A DNA stretch of 43,734 nt from Candidatus Scatomonas merdigallinarum (GCA_018716305.1 DVKB01000031.1:1-43734), one strand, 5' to 3'. Shown: positions 32,853 through 42,099, counted from the stretch's first letter. Program-made: numbers and translations. The notes: generated from the letters alone by a model not told the origin.

Positions 32853-33959
32853 ATGAAAAAACCATGGATATGCCTGGCCGGAATCTTCCTTGCCGCCGCC
32901 TGCCTGTCCGGATGCCAGCAGAAGGATCCGAAGCCGGGTGATGTAGCGGGCTACGATCCGGGGGAAGAGTACCTGTCTATCTGGGTCCACTCCATTGAGG
33001 ACACGGAGGAGGGCCAGGCCTACAGGGAATCTGTGGAGAGCTTTAACGAAGCCTTTGACGGAAAGTATTTCGCGGATATCGAGTTTGTTCCCAGAAATGA
33101 CAGCGGCGGCGGATATTCGGATAAGGTCAACGCCTCTGTCATGTCCGGGGGCCTGCCGGATGTGCTGACTGTGGACGGCCCCAATGTATCCGCCTACGCG
33201 GCCAACGGGATCATCCAGCTGCTGGGCCTGGAGGAGTACCGGTACAGGAAACCGAAAAACCTTTCCGGCGGCCAGCGGCAGAGGGTCGCCCTGGGCCGGG
33301 CCATTGTGAAAAACCAGAAGGTGTTCCTTATGGACGAGCCCCTGTCCAACCTGGACGCCAAGCTCCGGGTCAGCATGCGGACAGAGATCAGCAAGCTCCA
33401 CCGCCAGCTGGGCGCCACCACCATCTACGTGACCCACGACCAGGTGGAGGCCATGACCATGGCGGACCGGATCGTTATCATGAAAGACGGAGTGATCCAG
33501 CAGGTAGGAAAGCCCATGGAACTCTACGACCATCCGAAGAACCAGTTTGTAGCCGGTTTTATCGGATCTCCCCAGATGAATTTCTTCGATGTAAAAGTGG
33601 AGGGAAATCTGGCGAAATTCAAAGATGGAAACACCCTGGCTCTTTCCGAGGCTACTGTGAATAAGTTAAAAGGCCGTCAGGGAGAGATGATCCTGGGCAT
33701 CCGGGGAGAGGACATCAAGCTGGATGAGCAGAATCTGGGCCTGAACCAGGAAAATCATATGTCCGCAGTAATCACGGACACGGAAGTTATGGGAAATGAA
33801 AATAACCTGTACTTTGAATTCGGAGGCGCCCAGGCGGTGGCCAGAGTATCCAAATATGAGGTCAGTCAGATCGGAGATACCATTGATTTCGTATTCATGC
33901 CGTCAAAAATACATTTCTTTGACAAAGACACAGGAGTAAACTACACGGAGGAAGCATGA
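32853..33959 (+). pseudogene. fused remnant: sugar-binding lipoprotein joined to MsmX/UgpC ATPase
   Basis: Residues 1-~121 are the N-terminus of an ABC sugar-binding lipoprotein: signal peptide, lipobox LSGC, then [11 protein letters not shown] and [21 protein letters not shown]. From about residue 122 the frame is the C-terminal two thirds of an MsmX/UgpC-type ATPase: [16 protein letters not shown] (about 137), Walker [26 protein letters not shown] and the C-terminal regulatory domain. Walker A, the rest of the binding protein and both permeases are missing. This product cannot work as a transporter. A deletion of several genes, or an assembly error, explains it. The frame is intact and overlaps GH32 by four bases. 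Confidence 0.88.
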
Positions 33960-35278
33960 AAACACAGAAACTGCATCTGAAAGCCCCGGACAACTGGGTC
34001 AACGACCCCAACGGGTTCATCTATTATAAAGGATATTACCATCTGTTTTACCAGTATTTTCCCTATGGTCCCCGTTGGGGGACCATGCACTGGGGCCATG
34101 CGGTCAGCCGGGATCTGGTAAACTGGGAGCACAAGGGGCTGGCCCTGTACCCCAGCCGCAGAGAGGATCAGAACGGCTGCTTTTCCGGAAGCGCCGTGGA
34201 ATACCAGGGAAAGCTGTACCTGGCGTACACGGGAGTCCGCTACGAGGCGGTGAACCCGGAGGATCCCCATACCTGCCTGGAGGATCAGTTTGAGTCCGCC
34301 CAGCTGATGATCTCCTCGGAGGACGGATTTCACTTTGACAATCAGAAGGATAAAGAAGTGATCATCCCGCCCATTACCATCCCGGAGATCGGAGACCGGA
34401 CCCACACCCGGGATCCCAAGATCTGGAGAGGCCGGGACGCCTGGTATCTGGTGCTGGGAAGCACCACGGAAGAACGCTTCGGGGAAGTCCTTTTTTACCG
34501 CAGCCGGGACCTGCACACCTGGTCTTACGTGAACAAGGCCTGGAAAGGACCGGAGTACGGATGGATGTGGGAGTGCCCGGACTATTTTGAGACGGAGGGA
34601 GGAAAAGTGCTGCTGATCTCCGCCATGAATCTGCTGGACAACCGGGAGAAAGAAAAAAACCAGACCATCTGTTTCCCGGTGGAATTTGAAGAGGAATCCT
34701 GCCGCATGGAGATCCCGGATCAGTACCAGTTCCTGGATTACGGCATGGATCTCTACGCCCCTCAGACCAATCTGGATCAGGAGGGACGCCGGGTGATGAT
34801 GGCCTGGGTGCGGATGCCCCAGGTGACGGAGGAGGGCTGGATCGGCATGTTCTGCTCCCCCCGGGTGGTGGAAGTGCGGGAGGGACATATCTGTTTCCGC
34901 ATGCATCCCCATATCCGGCAGGCCTACAGCAGAGAGATCCCGGATCCCTCCCGGGCTTCGGAGGGCGGATATATGGCGTCCTTTGCTCTGGAAGAAGGAG
35001 AAGAGGCGGATCTGGGAGGCTTCCGCGTCCGCCGGGAAAAAGGCAGGATCCGCACAGACCGGACCGGTGTCTACCCTTCCTTTGAGGGGGCCCATCTGAT
35101 CTCGGAAACGCCGGAGATCACCGGTAAGACCCACCTGGAGGTACTGGTAGACCGGCACCTGATCGAAGTCTATGTGAATGATGGAGAATATGTAATCAGC
35201 AATGCCGTTTACGGTCTGGGCAGCGGGATCTCCTACAGGGGCCCGGAGCAGATCCGGCTGTACACCACAGAAAATTAA
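33956..35278 (+). CDS. GH32 beta-fructosidase (sucrose/fructan hydrolase)
   Basis: The 440-residue glycoside hydrolase family 32 enzyme hydrolyses beta-fructosides such as sucrose, sucrose-6-phosphate or fructo-oligosaccharides. The nucleophile is D17 in WVNDPNG (14-20), RDPK (about 147) holds the transition-state Asp, and the acid/base is E206 in ECPD. The C-terminal beta-sandwich ends [18 protein letters not shown]. No signal peptide, so it is cytoplasmic and depends on a transporter, whose genes are collapsed in the preceding fused frame. Its stop codon lies within one of the 19-bp direct repeats. Confidence 0.93.
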   Translation: MKTQKLHLKAPDNWVNDPNGFIYYKGYYHLFYQYFPYGPRWGTMHWGHAVSRDLVNWEHKGLALYPSRREDQNGCFSGSAVEYQGKLYLAYTGVRYEAVNPEDPHTCLEDQFESAQLMISSEDGFHFDNQKDKEVIIPPITIPEIGDRTHTRDPKIWRGRDAWYLVLGSTTEERFGEVLFYRSRDLHTWSYVNKAWKGPEYGWMWECPDYFETEGGKVLLISAMNLLDNREKEKNQTICFPVEFEEESCRMEIPDQYQFLDYGMDLYAPQTNLDQEGRRVMMAWVRMPQVTEEGWIGMFCSPRVVEVREGHICFRMHPHIRQAYSREIPDPSRASEGGYMASFALEEGEEADLGGFRVRREKGRIRTDRTGVYPSFEGAHLISETPEITGKTHLEVLVDRHLIEVYVNDGEYVISNAVYGLGSGISYRGPEQIRLYTTEN

Positions 35279-35286
35279 GACAGGAA
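35268..35286 (+). repeat. 19-bp direct repeat, left copy
   Basis: CAGAAAATTAAGACAGGAA, identical to 41516-41534. This copy spans the last codons and stop (TAA) of the GH32 gene. Together the two copies bracket the MFS-MttB-MFS-UroD-PucR block. Confidence 0.9.
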
Positions 35287-35307
35287 GCAGCCGCGGTCTC
35301 CCAGGAG

Positions 35308-36111
35308 TTATATATTTTGTCCGTAGTTGTCCAGCTCCTGCTGCTCCCTTCCGGTACACAGCCGGATCAGATAGATCACGGCCAATACGCCAAGGATTAT
35401 GCCGATGGGCAAGTAGGCGGCGGTATAGGTATGACAGCCTGGCAGGAGCCGGAAAACTGTGGGCACATAAGGGCAAAGCAGATTCGCGCCATAGATCGAT
35501 ATGGTATACAGGCCCATCATAAGTCCCATGCGGCAGGCAGGGGTATTTTGCGAAACCCGAAGCTGGTAATAGGTGGGAATAAGGGACATACCCACATTCA
35601 GCAGCGCCATCCCCAGAAACAGCATGCCGGCGCCGGGGGCAAGGTACAAAAAGAAGTAAATCAGCGCAAAGGAAAAAGCGGATGCCAGAGGAATATATTT
35701 TTTGAATTTTCCATAGACAACAGGAAAAATCAAGGTAACAACAATGCAGATTATTTTTCCCGAGGATTGGCTGAAGCCCACCAGCATGGAATTCCCGATG
35801 CCATTCTCTGCAACGTAAAAACTGGAGCAGATGGAGCAGACGAAGGCAAGAACGCTGAAAATAAGGTACATAGCGATGGCACGGATATGACGCATCAAAA
35901 TTCCCGTGAGAAGCGCTGCCAGGATTGCCGCAATAGCGCTGGCGCCGGTCAGGAACATGTTGGAAGCTACCACGGAAGTGCCGGGAAAATCCGCCAGAAT
36001 GGCGCTGATTATGGGATAGATCACACTGTCTGAGTAAGCGCCGTAACCCGCGAAGCATATGGCCACTGCGGCCAGGATCTGCTGTTTTTTACTATATCCC
36101 TTTCCTTTCAT
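35308..36111 (-). CDS. shortened MFS-type transporter (about 8 helices)
   Basis: The 267-residue product has about eight hydrophobic helices instead of the usual 12. Helices 1-3 (ICFAGYGAYSDSVIYPII to SICSSFYV) are followed directly by what looks like helix 8 (FSQSSGKIICIVVTLIFP), so about 120 residues from the middle appear to be missing without a frame break. ATG 36111 follows GGAGGG. It is the last gene of the minus-strand cluster. A normal transporter is unlikely unless the short form is natural. No protein with this layout is familiar to me. Confidence 0.7.
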   Translation of the reverse strand: MKGKGYSKKQQILAAVAICFAGYGAYSDSVIYPIISAILADFPGTSVVASNMFLTGASAIAAILAALLTGILMRHIRAIAMYLIFSVLAFVCSICSSFYVAENGIGNSMLVGFSQSSGKIICIVVTLIFPVVYGKFKKYIPLASAFSFALIYFFLYLAPGAGMLFLGMALLNVGMSLIPTYYQLRVSQNTPACRMGLMMGLYTISIYGANLLCPYVPTVFRLLPGCHTYTAAYLPIGIILGVLAVIYLIRLCTGREQQELDNYGQNI

Positions 36112-36162
36112 TTTTCTCCCTCCTGACAAAACGGTGTCATGCATGCTGTAAAGGGCGGCGGG

Positions 36163-37596
36163 TCATTTTTTTGACCTTGCCCGGACCTTTTCCATAAGTG
36201 CGTCAATCGCCTGCTGTTTCCCGGGAGACAGTGGATGCCGCGGCCCCTTTTCAATGATCGCCAGCGCAGCCTCCGCCAGATCCTGTTCCAGGGAAACTCC
36301 TTCTCCCAGCTTTCTGGGCGCCAGCTTGTCCGGTGTCCAGAAACTGTACAAGTGTTCCATAGTATGTTCTTCCATGAGATAGGTACCGCCGGGACCTACT
36401 TCGTCGATGAGATCCTCAGCCAGAGTGTCCTGATCCACCGGGAATCCCTTTACCAGAGTCTCCAGATAACCGATGACTTCATTGGCAAAGATCAGGTCGC
36501 TGGGACGCAGCAGCATTCCTTCCTCATAGCAGCCCAGGCCGTAACACATATTGATGCCGGAAAGCATAACACTGTAATACTGGATGGCCTTTTCAAAGGC
36601 TGACAGAGGACCGAAATCTCCGTTGCCGGTATTGGCCATGTTGCAGCAGAAGGGAAGTCCCATATAGCGCCAGACCTCCGCTGTGGCGCAATTCGCCGTA
36701 ATCATTTCCGGGCGGGAGTGATTGAGCTTCATGGTGCGAAAATCCACATTGTTGCGGAAGCAGGCGGCAATGATGGGGGCACCCTTATTTACCAGCTGGC
36801 TGATAACCACGGCAGGGAGGAGGTCCGCAATGCCGGCGGCCAGGGTACCCGCCATAGTGGCCGGGCTGGTGAGACCAAATTCGGTTCCGGGGATGTAGAC
36901 GACCGGAAGTCCCCGTTCCGCACAGTAGATCAACTGGCTGACGCCGTGGTCTGAATGGCGCAGGGCGTCCAGGGGACAAACGAGATTGATGGTAAAGGGA
37001 CGAATCCGCAGTGTCTCCGCGCCCCCGGCGACAGCCTTGAACATTTCGTACTGCGCTTCCAGATTTTCCATGCTGCTGGCAAAATACCAGAAGGGTTTGC
37101 GGGTATTTTGCAGCAGGGTGCAGACTTCTTCCACATCCGCATAGGTCTGATCCACATCGTTCAGGGTACAGATGTCGCTGTTCCAAGAAATGTTGTCCAG
37201 GGCGTCCAAAAGGATCGCGCATTCCTCCAGATCCTTTTTGGTGGAGCTTCTTCTTTCACCTGTGCGCAGATCCAGGATATCGCAGGTGCTGGTGACAGGC
37301 CCGAAATGGAAAGAGTTTGGGTCCAGACGGAAGGCAAAATTTCCCTCTCTGTCATAGAGTGTGATGGATTTGGGAGCTGTTTCCACAGCCCATCTGGTCA
37401 GTGTTTCCGGAATCCATACGTGTTCCCCATCCACCACGCAGCCGGCCTCCTTTAATAAGGTCAGCGCTTTCTGGTTTTGTACGATGCAGCCTGTACGGGC
37501 CAGAATCCGGTATGCGGCTCCGGCAATCTCGGCACATTGCGCTTCAGTGAGAATCTGATATTTTACAGACTGCTGCAGGGTATAATTGACTTTCAT
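36163..37596 (-). CDS. MttB-superfamily (non-pyrrolysine) methyltransferase
   Basis: The 477-residue protein is a trimethylamine methyltransferase-superfamily member of the non-pyrrolysine group (COG5598 type), which demethylates quaternary amines such as glycine betaine, carnitine or proline betaine and passes the methyl group to a corrinoid protein. No amber codon interrupts the frame. Recognisable stretches are TGCIVQNQKALTLLKEAGC, HFGPVTSTCDILDLRTGE and SYGLGCYEEGM-like GINMCYGLGCYEEGM. The start at 37596 has AGGAGA about 11 bases upstream. No corrinoid protein or RamA-type activator is in the window, so these must lie elsewhere. Confidence 0.88.
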   Translation of the reverse strand: MKVNYTLQQSVKYQILTEAQCAEIAGAAYRILARTGCIVQNQKALTLLKEAGCVVDGEHVWIPETLTRWAVETAPKSITLYDREGNFAFRLDPNSFHFGPVTSTCDILDLRTGERRSSTKKDLEECAILLDALDNISWNSDICTLNDVDQTYADVEEVCTLLQNTRKPFWYFASSMENLEAQYEMFKAVAGGAETLRIRPFTINLVCPLDALRHSDHGVSQLIYCAERGLPVVYIPGTEFGLTSPATMAGTLAAGIADLLPAVVISQLVNKGAPIIAACFRNNVDFRTMKLNHSRPEMITANCATAEVWRYMGLPFCCNMANTGNGDFGPLSAFEKAIQYYSVMLSGINMCYGLGCYEEGMLLRPSDLIFANEVIGYLETLVKGFPVDQDTLAEDLIDEVGPGGTYLMEEHTMEHLYSFWTPDKLAPRKLGEGVSLEQDLAEAALAIIEKGPRHPLSPGKQQAIDALMEKVRARSKK

Positions 37597-37640
37597 GGTT
37601 TATCGGTCTCCTTTCTCGTGGGTATTCAGGGGCGCATTCC

Positions 37641-38450
37641 TCAGGCGCCAAAACGTTTCCTTTCCCGGAGGGCCACAAAGATATCAAGGACAGTGATGAG
37701 GATAAAGCCGATGGCGCCCACATACCAGGTGGGAGTCACCAGATCGGTGTGCATCAGCTGCATCAGCCAGGTGGCGAAATAGGTGCAGAGAAAGCTGCCC
37801 AGGCCGTACACAGCGGTGGTGATAGAAGACACGTCATCTGCTCTGGAGGCTGGGACAATAGAAAACCCATGGCCATAGTTATAGGATATCAGCACTTTGT
37901 AAGTGAGCCCGCAGATGGTACCGATCACCAGCGCCGTGGCCTGGCCGGGGAACCAGATCAGCAGCAGCAGAGTGATCCCCGCGATGGCATAGCTGAGGAT
38001 CATTCCCATCAGGGATTGAGCGGCATTGTAAAATCCAGTAATTTTGTTTCTGTCCTGGGCATTTTCGTACAGATCCGCGATGTAGGCGATGCCCACGGCA
38101 TTTATGACGCCCTCGCCGATGCCTACGAGAGTTCTTGTGAAGCAGATATACAGGGGATCATCTGCTGCTGCGCCGAAGATGGCGCCAATGCTGAAGATGA
38201 CAGCGGCCGCGATGAAGACCGTCTTCTTGTTAAACCTTCTCGTCAGGAGAGGGGTGATCAGAGAAGCGGCGACCAGTACCAGCATGGGGCCGGAAACGAT
38301 GTAGTTGACGGCGCTCGTATGGTCCGGATAGTAGCCATAGATCATGCCGATGACCGGAGTAATGGCCAGGTCTGCCATGACGGCCAGGGTGGAGAAAAAG
38401 ATGGCGACAATGGACAGGGTTCGTTTGGTTTTACTGATTGTTTTTGTCAT
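37641..38450 (-). CDS. shortened MFS transporter (second of the cluster)
   Basis: The 269-residue protein has an intact N-terminal half (helices 1-6, with LVGIGEGVINAVGIAYIADLYENAQDR in the helix 4-5 region) but then passes almost directly to two C-terminal helices (SSITTAVYGLGSFLCTYFATW and WYVGAIGFILITVLDIFVAL). About 120-130 residues, roughly helices 7-10, seem to be absent. ATG 38450 is chosen with AGGAGC at 38463-38458. It stands between the UroD-type and MttB-type methyltransferase genes and would import their substrate if functional. Confidence 0.7.
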   Translation of the reverse strand: MTKTISKTKRTLSIVAIFFSTLAVMADLAITPVIGMIYGYYPDHTSAVNYIVSGPMLVLVAASLITPLLTRRFNKKTVFIAAAVIFSIGAIFGAAADDPLYICFTRTLVGIGEGVINAVGIAYIADLYENAQDRNKITGFYNAAQSLMGMILSYAIAGITLLLLIWFPGQATALVIGTICGLTYKVLISYNYGHGFSIVPASRADDVSSITTAVYGLGSFLCTYFATWLMQLMHTDLVTPTWYVGAIGFILITVLDIFVALRERKRFGA

Positions 38451-38484
38451 AATCACAGCTCCTTTGTGATGCTTTTTGAAGAAT

Positions 38485-39576
38485 TTATTCCTGACTGCAG
38501 CGGATTCTGGAATACCGATACACTTCATCGGTAAAAACAGGACTCAGACGCGGCGCGTAGTAGTTATCCATCATGACGGGATATCCAAAGCTGATGCATT
38601 TATCTACGTATGCCCGGGCGGCTTTAATATGTTCCTCTTCCGGGGCGTTGAGATCTGCCGGAGCATTGGCAGGCGGGAAATGCATCAGAATGCGGTCGCC
38701 GTACTGCGGCACTACTTTGTCATAATCCAAAAGCGGCTGACATTCCAGCATTTCAAATCCTGCGTCTATATATACAGGCAGCAGGGGATCTACCTTGCCG
38801 CAGCTGTGACATTCTGTGCGCATGCCTTTGCTGTGGACATAATCATTCACCTTTTTCATATAAGGTACGATCATTTCGTACAGCCGGTCCGGACTGAAAA
38901 AGATGCCCCGCTGATGTCCCCAGTCATCGTGGAGACAGACGGCGTCGATTTTCCGGCCAAAGACCTCCAGGTATTTGTCAATGAGCAGGATGTAGAGATC
39001 CGAAAGTTTGTCATACAGGGCCTTAATAGCGTCCTCCTGATCTTCGTCGATCATGGCCACCGCGGCCCCTTCGAAATCCATAAAGGAGATCAGGCGTTCA
39101 TAAAAACCTGTGCAGATGACGATTTCCCACATATCTTTTTCACGCATGAGGGTGTCAGACCGTTTCCTGCAACCCTCCCAATCCCAACTGTCTATCACCT
39201 CTTTTGTGGGGAAAACCACCTTCTGAGGCCAGTCGTTGGCATCTGTCAGCAGAGGGTTGCCCGGACGGGTCGTGGAACCTCCCACCACAGGCACATATTC
39301 CCACTCCACACCGAACATATCCTTGCCGCCCAGCTGTTCTGCCGGGAGTTTGGCGTCAGATACATTTCCTTTTGCCGGATTGTCCGGTACGCATTGGGGA
39401 AACAGATAGCCGATATCAAAGGTGGAGGGGAGCCACAGGGGCTTTTTGCTGTCCAGGGCGCGAAACATATTTTCCTTCGGGGTGATAGGAGTTGACAGTT
39501 CTGTCAATTCACAGCCAAAAAGAAACCGCTTCTGCCCGTGGAGAAGTTCGTTTTCGTGAAATTCATATGGATTCAT
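38485..39576 (-). CDS. UroD-family corrinoid methyltransferase
   Basis: The 363-residue protein is another methyltransferase-type member of the UroD superfamily, with LHDDWGHQRGIFFSPDRLYEM and the zinc-type motif ECHSCG (H-x-C, about 255-260) followed by a cysteine in FEMLECQ, matching the MtaA pattern. It is the first gene of the minus-strand cluster UroD-MFS-MttB-MFS. ATG 39576 follows AGGAGG by 7 bases. It could methylate coenzyme or tetrahydrofolate via a corrinoid protein, or demethylate methoxylated substrates. It is clearly related to the protein at 25126 but far from identical. Confidence 0.84.
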   Translation of the reverse strand: MNPYEFHENELLHGQKRFLFGCELTELSTPITPKENMFRALDSKKPLWLPSTFDIGYLFPQCVPDNPAKGNVSDAKLPAEQLGGKDMFGVEWEYVPVVGGSTTRPGNPLLTDANDWPQKVVFPTKEVIDSWDWEGCRKRSDTLMREKDMWEIVICTGFYERLISFMDFEGAAVAMIDEDQEDAIKALYDKLSDLYILLIDKYLEVFGRKIDAVCLHDDWGHQRGIFFSPDRLYEMIVPYMKKVNDYVHSKGMRTECHSCGKVDPLLPVYIDAGFEMLECQPLLDYDKVVPQYGDRILMHFPPANAPADLNAPEEEHIKAARAYVDKCISFGYPVMMDNYYAPRLSPVFTDEVYRYSRIRCSQE

Positions 39577-39908
39577 AAGTCTGCCTCCTTGTAAATGGGG
39601 ATTTTTTCTGATGCAATAAGTATAAAACCGCAGATGCCGGAAGAAAATAGTGAATAAATATCAGAATACAGTGGGAAAAACGAGGAAAAATACAACAAAG
39701 AAATGCGGAAAAGCGGAGATATCATAGTGCATATTTGATATATATAGACAAAAATGACAATCATGAATACGGTAAGTACAAGAAACCGTCAAACATGGGA
39801 AAGAAGCTTTTGGCGGATAGTCAAAAATGTTATAATATATAGCGAAAAACCGACAGTATTGACAGAATCATTCATACTGGAGAAGATATATAGAGGAGGA
39901 TTTCTGAT
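39577..39908. promoter_or_regulatory. divergent control region of the methyltransferase cluster
   Basis: This 332-base AT-rich gap holds no gene I can support. On the plus strand TTTTGG (39808-39813), 17 bases and TATAAT (39831-39836) form a possible promoter for the PucR-like gene; TTGACA at 39859-39864 lacks a well-placed -10. TCAAACATG and TCAAAAATG stretches recur (39788-39840). No clear minus-strand promoter could be fixed. It is the likely site of regulator binding. Confidence 0.45.
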
Positions 39909-41432
39909 ATGTTGTTAAATCTGGCTATGATAAAAGATAAACTGCCGTCATCCCGTATCCTTCAGTCAAGGGTCAGAAAGGAGCATCCCCGGAATCTGAA
40001 ACAGATCCGGTTTTATGAGAAGGATCAGGATCTGAACCCGGATATTCTATATCTGGCATCCGCGGAGGATCTCCCCGTGACGCCGGAGACCGGGCAAATC
40101 TCCCTTTTGTGTCTGGGCTATCTGCCGGCGGGATATGTCAATCAGGATGGCGTGGAATTTCTCTGCTTTCGAAGTTCTGAGCCGGGACAGTCTCTCTTTC
40201 AGGAGGTTTTGGATATTTTCTGCTATTATGAATCCTTTGACAGCCGGATCAAGGATATGATTATAGCCGGCAGGCAGATGAGGGATTTTCAGGAGATTGC
40301 TCTGGAGATCTTTGATACGCCGGTAACGGTCTATGGGACTTATGAAAAGGTGCTGATGATGGCCTACGATCCAAACCGAACGGAAAATCTGGAATATTAT
40401 CAGAAAAATCAGGATGGCTATATGGAGGAAGAAGAAAAAAGCGTACTCTACGCCAGTAAAGATTTTATTGACACCTTCTCTGTCAGAGGTCCGGCTTTTT
40501 CCAGCATGGAACTGTATAGGACTCAGATCATATATTATAATATTTTTTTGCAGGACAATTATCTGGGCAGACTGATTATTGAAAATACATACAGGGAATT
40601 TCGAGAGGGCGATTATGCCCTGGCTGCATGGTTCGGGGAATATATGCGGATCCTGATGAACCGCAACAGAGCTTTTCGGTTTCCGGCTTCTCTGGAGTTT
40701 GAACAGATGATCTTTGATCTTTCTCTGTCCCGGGGAAAATATTGAGAGGAATATGATGCCACGCTTGCGAAGGCGGGATGGAAACCGGAAGATCGCTATG
40801 TCTGCATTGCCATTACGGTGAACAATGATCCGGTGGGAGATGCGGTTCTGCAGGACGGAGCCCATTATCTGGTGGAATTTTTTGACAGCCAGTATATATT
40901 TCTGCATCAGGGATATCTGGTGCAGATCCTGAACATCGACCGATCTTCCTATTCCTATGAGGAGATGCTGCGGCGGATGAAAATCTTTTTGTCCAATAAT
41001 GCCCTGGAGGCGGGAACCAGTACCATTTTCCATGATTTCCGGGAACTGCAGGTGCATGTAGGGCAGTCCATGATGATGGCGGACTATGCCCTGCGTGACC
41101 GGCAAAAAAAGCTATATGAATTTGACGAAAACGTATTGCCGATGATGCTGTCGTTTTTCCGGGAAAAGGGAGAAACGGACATCTACAAAATTCGTTATCT
41201 GCAAAATCTATACCACTATGATCTGGCAAATAATACGGAGCTGGTGAAAACATTACAATGCTATCTGCAGCAGAATCTGAATATATCAGAGACCAGCCAG
41301 GCCCTTTATATTGCCCGCACCACTTGTCTGTATCGGATCCGGCGGATTCAGGAGATCACCCATTTGAATCTGGAGGATCCGGAGACAAATCTGTATCTGC
41401 GGCTGATTCTGCAGTTGGAGCAGGGGCATTGA
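39909..41432 (+). pseudogene. PucR-like regulator interrupted by an in-frame TGA
   Basis: One reading frame of 507 codons is broken only by TGA at 40743-40745 (codon 279). The upstream part (278 residues, LNPDILYLASAEDLP etc.) and the downstream part (EEYDATLAKAGWKPEDRYVC to the helix-turn-helix ETSQALYIARTTCLYRIRRIQ near the end) align along the whole 498-residue regulator encoded at 26102-27598. The paralog has Arg near the stop position, so CGA to TGA is a simple explanation. Without readthrough the sensor and DNA-binding halves are separated and the second half has no ribosome binding site. AGGAGG (39894-39899) serves the first start. Confidence 0.85.
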
Positions 41433-41515
41433 AGTACGGTGACATAGAAAACATCTGTGGGCTCCGGAAAGCCTGTTTGAAGAAATTCAATTTACCTGTA
41501 CAGGGATGATGGCCG

Positions 41516-41534
41516 CAGAAAATTAAGACAGGAA
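41516..41534 (+). repeat. 19-bp direct repeat, right copy
   Basis: CAGAAAATTAAGACAGGAA, identical to 35268-35286. This copy contains a TAA (41524-41526) that closes a short open frame ending in MMAAEN, and its last bases form part of the AGGAAAGGGG ribosome binding site of ogt. Confidence 0.9.
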
Positions 41535-41546
41535 AGGGGATTTTTT

Positions 41547-42080
41547 ATGCAGTACATCAGTCATTATGAATCGCCGCTGGGCAGGATCCTTCTGGCGGCG
41601 GACGAGGAAGGCCTTACCGGCCTGTGGTTTGAAGGACAGAAATATTTCGCCCGTTCGCTGCGGAACGAACAGGAGGAAAAGGAAATTCCCCTGTTTGAAA
41701 GAGCAAAGCGCTGGCTGGATCTTTACTTTTCCGGAACAGAGCCGGATCTTTCCGTGCCTTTGCATTTTCTTGGCACCGATTTCCAGAAAAAGGTCTGGGA
41801 GATCCTCTGCGCCATCCCCTACGGGCATACTATGACTTACGGGGAGATCGCCGGGCATCTGGCGGCGGAAAAAGGATCGTCCCCCATGTCGGCCCGGGCG
41901 GTAGGCGGCGCGGTGGGCCGCAATCCCATCTCGATCCTGGTGCCCTGTCATCGGGTGGTGGGAGCCTCCGGCAGTCTCACCGGCTATGCCGGGGGCCTGG
42001 ATCGAAAAGTAAAATTATTGACACTGGAGAGAACGGATATGCAGGGACTTTTTATCCCCAAGAAGGGAACCGCTTTATGA
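41547..42080 (+). CDS. ogt: methylated-DNA-[protein]-cysteine S-methyltransferase
   Basis: Ogt repairs O6-alkylguanine by moving the alkyl group to its own cysteine. The 177-residue protein has the N-terminal domain (YESPLGRILLAADEEGLTGLWF) and the C-terminal domain with the helix-turn-helix region GEIAGHLAAEKGSSPMSARAVGGAVGRNP and the active-site PCHRV with acceptor C134. The start has AGGAAAGGGG at 41530-41539, part of it shared with the direct repeat. It is complete and unremarkable. Confidence 0.94.
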   Translation: MQYISHYESPLGRILLAADEEGLTGLWFEGQKYFARSLRNEQEEKEIPLFERAKRWLDLYFSGTEPDLSVPLHFLGTDFQKKVWEILCAIPYGHTMTYGEIAGHLAAEKGSSPMSARAVGGAVGRNPISILVPCHRVVGASGSLTGYAGGLDRKVKLLTLERTDMQGLFIPKKGTAL

Positions 42081-42099
42081 AAACGGAGGAAAGAATGTT

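Noticed and set aside
33941-36058. Long minus-strand open frame (about 705 codons) opposite GH32 and across an MFS gene
   Set aside because: GH32 has all catalytic motifs on the plus strand; the antisense product is low-complexity and lacks start signals.
36163-37596. Pyrrolysine in the MttB-family protein
   Set aside because: The frame has no internal TAG and no pyl genes are seen; it belongs to the non-pyrrolysine group.
40743-40745. TGA read as selenocysteine in the PucR-like regulator
   Set aside because: selD is present, but the site is not a redox position, the paralog has no Cys there, and I see no convincing SECIS hairpin directly downstream.
41443-41526. 28-codon open frame ending in MMAAEN at the right direct repeat
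   Set aside because: It may be the tail of a gene displaced by the insertion, but there is no start signal or family match, so it is not listed as a gene.
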